NCBI GenBank assembly: GCA_023101725.1
Contig: JALJCO010001134.1
Location: forward strand, 1 to 64,000
From: Atherinomorus stipes
Lineage: Eukaryota > Chordata > Actinopteri > Atheriniformes > Atherinidae
DNA length: 64,000 nucleotides
Direction: 5' to 3'
The position numbers were made by a program, and so were the translations under genes. Numbering within the stretch: the stretch's first letter is position 1; each line of letters opens with the position of its first letter. The notes beneath the pieces are model-generated. The model saw nothing but the letters and a program-made list of their open reading frames with translations. It did not search any database and was not told the origin of the DNA. Positions 11,756 through 23,400 of the stretch are shown piece by piece.

Positions 11756-14700
11756 GTGAGTATCGATTATTGACGGGCGCGTGAGGAGCTGAAGGTTTGT
11801 CAGGCGCGTGCACCGCCGGGATGACGAGGCGTTTCTGCCTCTGACAGCCTCGGCGGGCGCGTGCGTGTGTATGTGGACCACTGCGGAACCGAGGAGAGGG
11901 AGCGACGTCTCATTTTCTCTGCCCTCCACCACCCTCCCCCGGCTCTGATTCGATTATTGGTTATTGATTGTTGCTGCTCAGCCTCAGTCTCGTATCTGCG
12001 GTCTGAGTTTGGACTTTGAGATTCAGCTTTTTAACACAAGCAGCAAAAAAACCTGCAGTTTTGGCCTCAAATGCTCCAAAATGCAGAATTACATTGGAAA
12101 TAATTCAATTGGAATAGATCATATTAGATATTAACTTCATTCTCCAACACTTGATCGTCATTACAGCCTCAAATAACAAGATTAAAACGTAAAAAGTGAC
12201 GTTTTTGCTCAGTTTTAGAAATATAATAGAGTGCAGCTGCTGTAATGGGCATTGTTTTGGTTAAACCTTAGATTAGATTAAAAACTATGACAATCAAGTT
12301 AAGTATCTGTTTCTTGATGATCTTTTCTGATTCACATGTGACATTTCTGTGAAAACACAACCACATTTTGGGGATCACATATGGCTGAAAAAACCATTAA
12401 AATAGTTAATGCTTCAAATTGCTGGCTCCTTAGAGGAGATATATTAGGTGTGGTTCACATATGTGCTCATATAACCAGCGAAACTCATTTTAACCGCTTC
12501 AAACCACAAGAATGACAACAATGTGGTTTCAAACAGGTTCAAATAACTAATCAAAATCAGACTTCAGTGCCTGATTAAAAGCTTGTTATAGCAGGTTAAA
12601 TATAGTCAATTACAGCTGCTTTAATGTGCATTGTTTGGGTCAGACCTCAACAAAATGAACTGGAATCAAGCTCAACTTGATTATCTGTTGCATGTTTATC
12701 CATGCTGCTGCGACGCACGAGATTACAAGCTTGAAAACATTTCTGCCTCCCTGTACAGTCAAAATGCAAATAAAGGAGGTGCTCGCTGCAGCCACGTAGA
12801 CTCCAGCATCCTGGGCAAATCTTAGGAATGGATTCAGTCTTATAAGTCGTGTATTAAAGTATTTAATTCAAACTATAAGAGTAAAACCTTCCTAAGATGT
12901 GATTTCATGGTTGCATTAAAGGAGGATAATATAAAGTGTAATCTGCCTGATTTGGCTAAAAAAAAAAAAATGCAGCATAAACTAAATAAATAACCTCTAA
13001 AAAGTGTAATCTCATCTCCTTGCTATAAAAACACATGCAGATGTATAAAGGGAAGATTTTAGTTTCAGATGTGGGTGAAAACAATCAATGAATTAAGCTA
13101 GAATCCCTCTAAAGTACTGCATGTTTGTTGATTTAAAGTACAAGCTAACACCCTTGAAAAACATCTTTTGGCCCAAAAATGAAGGACATCACCAAGCACA
13201 GCTCTCATAATCTGCGCTAAACCTCAAGGAAAACATGGAGAATCAAGCTCAGCATCAAGGCTTAATGCTCATTTATCTTTTCTGCTGTAAACTGCAAGAT
13301 TAAAACCCTGAAAACGTGACTGCTGCTCGCGTTTAGTGCAGCTGCTGTAATCTTCCACGCTTGCTCTGTAAATGCTACATAAACAGCAAAACACTGTCGT
13401 GTCTTGTTGAGCTTTACTGCTGTAAACCACAGAGAAAAGTAGAGGAAATCTATTTTTTGTTGCAGAAAAGAAAGATTTTACAAACTAAAGCAGCTTTAAA
13501 ATGTGCTGTTTGGTGAGATGTGTTGCATATTAAGTCAGAAAAGGTCAGTGGGACCAGATGTTTGTCTGTCAGTACGGCTTCCTACTCAATGGAAACACAA
13601 AAATACAAAGGATGCTGCATGTGTGAAGTCCATGCGCTGGTCAGATAAGGCTTCAGCTTCATTATATCTTCAAATGCCAAAAATATCCTCAGAAAGGAAC
13701 AAATACGTGTCTGTATATACTGAAAATACAGAAATAGGGCTGAGTAGTTTATGTATTCTTAATATTTTCATGAAACGTGGTGAATTAAACAGAAATCTAC
13801 AAAAGCTGATAGATTGTACTAGAGATGTACTGATCCAGGTCTTTCCAATCATGTACCGATACCTGGGTTGAGCATGTCGGCCGATACTGATCCGATAACT
13901 ACTGTTTAGTGAATGAACTGTATTAGGGATGCACCGAAAATTCGGCCACCAAAAGTTTTCGGCCAAAAATGACCCAAAAGTGCATTTTCGGTTTTCGGCC
14001 GAAAGACATAAATCACCGAAACAACACAGCCAAAACTTGTGATGATGCAACAAACAGCGCATCCAGCACGCAACTTATGAACTTTGTGTTTTTATGTGAA
14101 AATATATTTAATTTCACTGTCTTTCAGCAGCCAGTCAGTTATAAGCCTGTATATTATTATTTGTTGTAATAGTCCTACAGAAAAAAAATGTAAAAGGCAT
14201 TATGGAATGTACACGAGTGAAGTCAAACTAAATATTTTATTTTGAATTTTAATCTATAGTGTACATTCTGTAATGTCAGGGGTAAATAAATATTTTTATA
14301 CTTTTGTACTTGATTTGTTGCAATGATTGATTTTAGTGAAGTTTGTACACATCGTAGCTAAAAAGTGCTACAGTTCTAATAATTGACATTTTTTTCGGTG
14401 TTCGGTTTTCGGCCTTGGTTTGTTCATTTTTTGTTTTCGGTTTTCGGTCAAGTATTTTCATTTCGGTGCATCCCTAAACCGTATACTTATTTATGAAGGC
14501 ATCGGGCTTGACATGAATATTTAGCCTTGTTAAAAAAAAGGTAACAAATTAACACGGATATAAATGTTCATTATTTTATTCTTTAACAAATAAAGTGTAC
14601 ATTTGTTCCGATATCAATAAAAACACAACTGACTGGATCGGGATGCTGTATCGGCTGTATTCATCCGATATCTGATCCAGCTAATTTGTCAATATCAGAG

Positions 14701-17700
14701 CCGATATCGGATTTTTGTGCCTCTAGATTGTAACGCTAGGTGGCAGCAACATGTAGTAGTTGCTCCGTTTGATATGTTTTTTTTTATATTTTGCGGACTA
14801 AAATGTGAGCCGGAGCGAGTAAATTTTCATGCACTCGCGCATGTGAGACCAATAAAATGTGCGTTTTTTTTCTGACAGACTTTCACACCAGGTCCGTGTG
14901 TGGCGCTGCCTCGCTATGAGGCCGTCTCAGATGGTTTAACTCCACACCGGCGCACCAGAAGTCATCAGCGCCTCGTCGCGGCGTCGGGTCTATTTATGAC
15001 AGCACGTGCTTCCAACGCGTCACGCTCTGAGCAGTGTAGCCGCGTAGCCAGGACCAGACAGGAAATCAGACACGGGAGCAGTGTAGAGCATCCTGTGAAT
15101 TTCAAAATAAAAGCCTCCGCAGATTTGCGATGGCTGAATTATCAGTGACACCAGATTAGAAGTGAGTCATCAGGGGGTCTGAGTGGGTTTTATCATGATT
15201 GTTATTACGTGAACTGGTGACATAATGCACGACCTTGTAGTTTTGTCATCTGTTCTTAGTCCCTTTATCATAATTTCTTTATCATTAATCTATTTTTATA
15301 TATTTGAGTGGAATGAGTCTTGAGTTGAATATGTTTAATGGGTAAAAATACTGAAACAAATAAATAGAGGTAAATTTGTCTTGGACTTTTTCTCTCCTTT
15401 TTGCTGATCCGATCCATGACTCAAAAACCGTAAACCGCTTCAAACCGTGAAGTCATTGATCCATTGCACCACTACAAACAGGGACCTGACAACTAAAACA
15501 TGGCACTTAGAGTGAACACAGAGCCGGTCGGAGACATAAAATCTGCTGTGACCTGTGAACATTGTAGTTTCTGCATTTATTGTTCAAGTATTTATCAGTA
15601 ATTCAGTGAAAATGAGAGGAAATGTGAACATTTGCTTAGTAAGTTGATTTAAGCGTGCGCCCCTAAATTTTCTTCTTGTACTCCTAAAAATGAAAGTTAG
15701 GGGCCACTGTGCTCCTAGTAAACAAAGTTAGTCTGGAGCCCTGAGTTTACGTTTTAGTGTGTTTGGTTTTAGACTATCCACCATCTGCCTAGTTTATAGA
15801 GATCTTTTACTCTTATTCGGAGGCTGTGCTGTTCAAATGGTTAGTCCTTGTACTAAGGAAATGCCCATACATCGGCCGGCTGATATTTCCTTTGTTTGCT
15901 GGTATTGGCATTGGCTGATACGTCAGGTGTGTTGGCCGATACCCAAACTTGGAATTATTTACAGACTTTTTTATATGACAAGTTTAATGTTTCTTTAATA
16001 TTTGTTTAAAGTGCATTATTTATTTTTTATATATTTATTTGAAGTGCTTTGTTCTTTTTTTTTTATATTACGAGTTGTAAAATGACTTTTCATTGTATCC
16101 TTCATTATATCAATTTGAGAGTCAAATGTAGTATCGGCCCCAAATATCATCAGGTTGAATTAGGCTGGGCGATACGGCCTAAAAATAAAATCTCAGATTT
16201 TTTATTTCTTTAATTTTTCTTTAATCCTGCTTATTAAGGAAGCCATGTTGTCGCTTGCTATTGCTGTTTTGTGTGCGCTATGATGTTGTTGTCGCCATAC
16301 TGCCATGTGAAACTAACACTATGGAAGCTCTGGGGAGCCAAAATTACACAAAAACTCAATTTACTTATTTTTCAATTTGCCTGCAACAAAAAAAAAAAAG
16401 CAAATTAATTCATTCAGTTGATTTTTCGCTCTGGCCTAGGTTGAATCGGCCATCAACTGAGGCTGATAAGAAAATAACAGTATCGGCCCTAAAAAAATCT
16501 GTATCAGTCAATCCCTACCATGTACATTCAAGACTGTTTTTAAGACCAGCAACAATGAGTATCCATGGCAACGGAAATTTGTTTACCAGTGGGGTCATCT
16601 GATTAAACTCTCCAAAACCAAATTAGTGCGAGAAATAAAGCACCAATCCCACAGAGGCAGAGAGAGATGGGGGGGGGGGGTGGTTATCTAACACCAACAA
16701 AAATAGAAGGAAAAACAGAGAACGTGGTTTTATGTGTTTCACTGAGACATATTCTGGTTCTGATGTCCATGTTCACTTCATGAATGTTCAGTCAGAGGCT
16801 TCTTCAAGTAGCTGCAAGAGAGACAGATGACAGCTACGGATGGGCATAATGATACCCTGAAGTCGATACTCGATACCAGCCAGACAAAATATCGGAATCG
16901 ATACTTTTTTGAGTATCACTGATAGAAAACATGCAATTTGTTTTTACTTTTGAGAATTTTAGGCAATAAAATGATGAAAGCAGCCAGATTCTAGCTTCTG
17001 TGTCACATGATGGTGGTAGCCAATCAGATGTCATGATGATGATGATGATGATGATGTTTTGGTATTTTTCAGTACTTAGATGCAGGTTATTGCACATTAT
17101 GTTTTGGTAAATTTATTAGATTACCATCATATTTTATATTTGAACATTTTCCACTGAATAAATGTAAATAATCTTAACCTGTATTTAAGTTATTTGATAA
17201 TTAAAAGAAGTTTTTAATCAAATTTTTGTTTAATTTACTCATCAATGTAAATTATTATCGTTTTAAAAGCATTTCTTTCCAGTACTTTTGTTCTCAAGTT
17301 TTATTTATATTTAATATTGCACTTGCATTCAAGATGTAAATGTAAACTGCACATGTGGGTTACTTTAAAGGGACCAAAAGCATTGATATTGGTATCGATA
17401 AAAAAGTACCATAAACTACTGGTATCATATCAACATCTAAAAATTTCTGTCGCCCTTCCCTAATGGTACAATTGGCAAAAATGTCTTCCCAATAAAACCC
17501 CAGAAATTGCATTTGGGTGTTCATACGGTCTTTTTGGGGGACTTTTGTCTAAAAAGATGCAAAAATGTTTGAAAAAAATACTTGAAATCAGGTTAAATGC
17601 AAGTATTTGGTGCTTTTTTGCAATTTTAGCCTCAAACTATAACAAAGCTCAGAAACGACCACATGTTGCCGCCATACAACACACGTCGCCGAGGGGATGC

Positions 17701-20350
17701 AGCAGAGATGCTGAAGCACAGATGCGTGTTTTACCAGCACCAGAACTGAGTAGCTCTGTCACCAAAAAGTGAAGTTATTCCTCAGAAAAAGATCCAACAA
17801 AGCCGGCGACGTGGAGTCAGAGGCTGAAAGCAGATTATGTTCAGGTTGTGAATGAATGAATGAAATCCTCTGACTGGAGGACACACACATTCCGCCTGCT
17901 TTGTGTGTGTGTTGCAGCCTGTTTGCTAGTGCCGCTCTATTTTAGACCAGCGCTGCACCGACGACATTCCTCCGATTTTCTGCATTCCTGCATTCATTCA
18001 CTGCCAGAGACACGCAGAGGGAAGAGATAGAAGGCTGATTCAGACCTCGAGGTCGCTGCGTTTATGGCACCTCGCAGCGTAGGTGTTTCCAGCATCTCTG
18101 TGGTTCAGCAGAGGGCTGCAGTTTTTCTGCACCTCCTCGTTAATGTGGACTCTGCAGCAGCTGTTTGGGCTTCTTTCTGACCGCAGGGGCGTCCCAGAAA
18201 CCCACAAACATTTGAAAGAACATGTTTTGTATTTCCTCTCCAGGCGTCTCGGGTCCAGATTGATGATGGATTCAGTCTAGTATTAAATAATTCAGTGTTG
18301 TACTCCGATGATATGAATATGAGCTGAGGGTGAAACCTGACTGGACCAGTGCCTGTTAGATGTTTGAGTGTTTGAGTCATTAAATAACTATTAATTCACT
18401 GAAGATTGATTATCTTTATTTTTTTACAAGTGATGCAAACAGTAAATCAGATATAATGATAAAACCAAAAGAAAAAAAAAGCAAACTACACATTCAAAAA
18501 GGAGTAGGAACAAGTAAAAGTTAGTAAATCCTACCCCTTTTACCAAACTTTATAGTTATAGGTCAAATATAAACACATAAACTATGGATGTAAGCAGCTA
18601 TAAATATATTCATTTGACATATATACGTAATTATATACAAATAAGGTATGGATACAAATATATAAGATCACTTGATCAACTTCAGATCTTCTCAAAATAA
18701 CCAAATATTCATAAAAAAAAAATGTTTTCTACGTAATAAATGTAAGGGGGGTGGGGTCTTGTACCCTGCACCCGTCTTCCTTCCAGGACGTTGAAGCAGG
18801 TCTTTGGCTGTACGGATTTTCATGGTGCTGGTTGTCTCCATGCATGTCGTAGGTAGCAGCTCTAGCAAGCTCGTGCAGAAGTGACGTCTGACTCAAGTGT
18901 TGTAGTTCTGATCACAGCTGATTTAGTTTCTCACATTCTCGGTGCTCCGAAGCACGTTTGCGATGCAACAACCTGCTCCTGTTGCTGCCTCCGGTGTCCA
19001 ACGTCAACGTCTGCTGCTTCTTCTCTTTCTGAACTTTCTATTTTCACCACTCAACATGTCCAATTTATATCATGAGAAAAATAAAAAGTAGTTTTTGGTG
19101 TTAACAGGTGAATGACTCTAGAGGATTAGATGCTTAAAAACAAAGTTATGAGTGAGTCAAATTAACCTGCAGTGACTGAAGGAAACTGCTTCTCTTGTGA
19201 CTTCTTTTATCCCGGTCGTCAGAGCTCCAGTTGTCTCCATTATTTCCCTCATGGAGGAAAATCTCCGTCACTAACTGTTTGTGTCTGTTTCCACCACCAG
19301 ATGAAGAGGAAGCTGGGTCCAGACGACCGGCCTTTCCCTTCAGGGAAGAAGCACTGCAAAGGCAGCGGATACCTCAGGTAACGCATTTGATGCAGATAAT
19401 TAGCAACAGCTAACGTCCGTGCGTCCAAACTAAGAAAGTTAAAGTACCTGAGCTGCTCCAGGTGTGATGCTCCTCACATGCTCACCAGTAAATCTTTCCC
19501 TGCAGCCCCTCCAGTCTGGTTCAGGCCACGCCCACTACATTTGGAGACCTGCGGCTGGCCAATGGCCACTCAGCTCAGCGGCGACGGGTCACCTCCGGTC
19601 CGCCTCCCTCTGGCCTGCAGGACTGGCTTCACACCTTCCAGGTGAGCGTGTAGTGAGTGAAACGATGAAAACAGCAGTGATATCGACTATAAACGATTGT
19701 TTAGATTATTTTTGACACATAGATTCCTGTTGCTTCCAGAGGAGTGTTGCAACTTAGCGACTGTGTCGCTATATTTAACAAGCGTTCAGACTCCTGCCAC
19801 TTTCAAAAATGCGACTAGCAAAAAATCTGGTGGCTTTTTGGCTCCGTGTTGCCGACTTATGGAGGCAGATGTGAACGCACGCTTCCTTCTTCCCCTCAGT
19901 GAGCAGCAGTGCTGCCGTAGGCCTCTCCCCCATCCCAGAGCACTCACAGGAGGCCCGATGTTGTGCTGAAATAAGCACCCCTGCTATGAAAGTCAGGAAT
20001 AGAGGGCTCTGCCAGAATATGCACCCACCTGGTGAATTTGTCGCAGCTGGGCCAGCAGTATTTACTGGAGAGTCAGGACACGATCATTAATAATGTCACT
20101 GGTTTGGTGGCTGCAGCTCATTTCCAGTCGGTAACAGGAAACCAGTAACTCTCACCCTGGCATCTGTAGCCGATGTACAATCTAAATGTTACTCTTTATT
20201 TTTCTTCTTCTTTTAACTTGTCCTGTCCAGCATCGTAGCAGCAGAATGATGATGTGGCTGCTTTATTGTGTTGAACCGATTTGCTTTGCCAAGAGGAGCT
20301 TTATAAATATAAGCCTCCTCTTGATATCCCGAGTTTCTGAGTTTACATAT

Positions 20351-20411
<61 letters not shown>

Positions 20412-23400
20412 ACAAAGTCATCCTCAAAATGATTCATACCCTCCATTTAAAGAAAAGGCTAAATTGACAATAGTAAGTCAAATAAAAAGAAACGAATAAA
20501 CTATAAAAATGTACAAAATTATAATTTAGTTAAACAAAAATTGATTTTGAATTGTGGTTGAAAATAATGATTAAAAAACAAACAAACAAAATTCTTCCCG
20601 ACACATTAGAGCACCTTTCCTATGAACAGTGAACCAAAACACCTGTCAACAGGTGCACACGTCTGATTGGACGTTACAGGAAACACCTGATTGCAGTGAT
20701 TGTCTCAAAGTGTTTAAAAGGCATTTTAGCTCCATTTTAGCTGTTTATTTCAAAAGAGTTCTCAAAATTAGTTTTCATTGTGTCCCTCATTATATTAATT
20801 TTGGGGCCATATGCAGTATCGGCCCCAAATATCGTCAGTTTGTATCTGCTGAGGCTAATGAGAAATTGTCAGTATTGGTATCTGCCCTAAAAAGAATCTG
20901 TATCGGTTGATCCCTAATATATACATAAACACATAGATATATCAATCAATCTATCAAAACTTTACTTATGAAGCACTTTTTAAACAAAACTGCGACATTC
21001 CCGCCCAGCTAACCCTCCGATCCCCAATATAACAACGGTACACACATGTACACACACATGTAAGATTATTTTTAAAAAGAGAAAAATAAACTAAAAATAA
21101 CGAAGCTTATGATTTGCTTACTTTTACTAATAATTAGCTAAAATTTAATTCTGTACTTATTAAGGTGATTTCTATCAATTAAAAGCTAATTATCTAATTG
21201 CCATTCATGCCTACAGTAGCAGAGTCCAGACAAGCCGACACGAGTCACCAGGACGAGTTAATCCAGCAGCACTGCTGTCCTGCAGCGCTGCAAAACACCC
21301 GCTCCCCTTCATGTTCTGCATTTAGTTAACCGTGTGTGTGTGTGTGCATCTTCTGCTTGCTGCACATAAACAGCAGAGTGCTGCCTCCAAGCTGTCCTTC
21401 TGCAACTAATAAAAGAAACGTACAAGGACAAACGCACACATAAAGAGACGCTGATGCACACACATTCATGGGGGGAAAATGCCGACGTCTCTTTTGTAGC
21501 TTTGGGAGGAAGATCAAACGATTGCAGAGACGTGGAGACGTATTGAAGCAGACGTACAGAGAAACAGAAAACCAAGCAAGAAAACATCACAGTAATTCAC
21601 ATAAACATTCACTTACACTTCAAAGTCCAGAAGAAAAACAAGATATTTTAAAATTAGAAAAAGGAACCGTTTAAAGATGAACAGAGGATATGATAATAAA
21701 TACATAAAAGTTTATAACAGTAAGGTTAAAAAAAAAAAAAAAACCTGACAATTGTTTTAAACAATAAATCTGCAGGATTTCTGAAGGTCTGTCAATGTTA
21801 TTTTTCCAAGCAGCCCACGTCAACGTTTAAATTGGATTTTAAACACTTTGTTACTAACAGCTTGTCACATTTCGGTGGTTTTATCTGTGAAACATACCAA
21901 AGATAACACAGTTGGACAGACAGAAAATAGGATTTCTGCTGCAGCAAAGTGATTCCTGTAGAAAAATGATCTGAAAACTCGGCATATGTCGGCATGTGCA
22001 GCGTCCTTCACACTTCTGAGGAAGCTGGACGACCGGAGGACAGAAGGAAAAGAGTCAGGTTAGAAATACAGCAGAGGAAGAGGATCTGAAAGTTGTGTCC
22101 ATAAGAGACGTGAACAGCTCCAGCAAAGACCTGAACCAGAGAGATGCACCCAGACTAAGGATAGACCGATACATCAGCCGGCCGATATTTGCATTTTTTG
22201 CTGGTATCTTTTTTATACACACATACATAAGTTAAAATTTTCTATTTGATACTTGTTTACAAGTGCACTGTTTATTTATTCATTTGAAGTGCTTAGTTCT
22301 TTTTATATTGAAAGAGTTGTAGATTTTTTCAATTGTATCTAGGGATGTTCGATATTATCGGCCTATCAATATTTTCGGCAGATATTGGAATTAAAATGTG
22401 ATAAAAAAATTATAAAAAATATCAGTATCATTTTTTTGGACTGATATTTTACCAATGAAATCTTGTGAGATTTCGTAGCAGAACAACAAGATCTCGTGAG
22501 ATCTTCCATTAGCATGTATAAAAGTCCCTGTTATTGTGGAAGAACTTCATTTCCCAGCATTCCTTTCAGAGTCATGTGATCTACGGTGCAGCTGCTGCTG
22601 CTACAGACTGACTTGCTTTGAAGCTGCTTATAATATGTCTGGTTTTAAGTTGTTGGTTAAGTTACCAAATTGTCAGAAACATTAGAATTAGCCACATGTT
22701 GGCTAATACCTGCTAGTATCTATAGGGTTGAAAAATGATTCTCAGATACTAATCGTTTCTAAAAATTAGTATCTAGTTAGATATTAATTAGCACGGGTAT
22801 TGATATTTAAATGGCACTTTGGCATCTGCTGAGTTTTGGAAAGTATCCAGTGCCTCTGCCCTTTTAAACAGGCACTGCTGCGGGCAGCCCCTCCCCTACA
22901 GCATCTCCCTGGAAGACCCATTGTTTACAGTGTGGCTTACTTAGTTGATTTTCCTTTCGTTTCCTGCATTTGACTTTAAAAGTTAAAAACTAGTTCACCC
23001 TACTAGTTGTCTGGTCTATTGTTTACTTGATTTGTTCAAGTGTTGTGAAGAAAAGGACACATAAATAATTACACCAACTAGTGGTTGAAGTTTGTTTGTT
23101 TGTATCCTCTGAATCACAGTGAGCAGTCTGCACAAACGAGATCTTTAAAAAGATGTATTTATTTTCCATTTTTTAAGGTGTTTTCTCATATTTATTAATA
23201 TGTTTTTGTTGTATTGTTTGGATTGTTGGGAGTTTTTTGGGTGATTTTTCTCCCCTTTAGTATCGAAAAGTGTATCGAGTATTGACTACAATCTTTAGTA
23301 TCGTATCGAGAATGAAATTTTAGTATCGTGACAAGCCTAGTATCTGATATCTGGCAGCCAGATGTCCAAAATAAACTCTTCTGGCTGACTTAAGGCTATT

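Larger units (their letters stand above)
11756..19300 (+). other. fbxw7: fbxw7 intron 1 (7.5 kb)
   Basis: Begins gtgagt and ends ccaccaccag. It contains weakly repeated segments at 12120-13360, nested hAT elements at 13820-14725 and 15854-16517, another MITE-like remnant at about 16840-17460, and a possible LINE tail at about 18400-18740. The remaining parts (14726-15853, 17461-18400, 18741-19300) hold nothing I recognise. Confidence 0.85.

Noticed and set aside
20186..20446. Open frames with long IYIYIY runs on both strands
   Set aside because: Direct translation of the (TA)n microsatellite.
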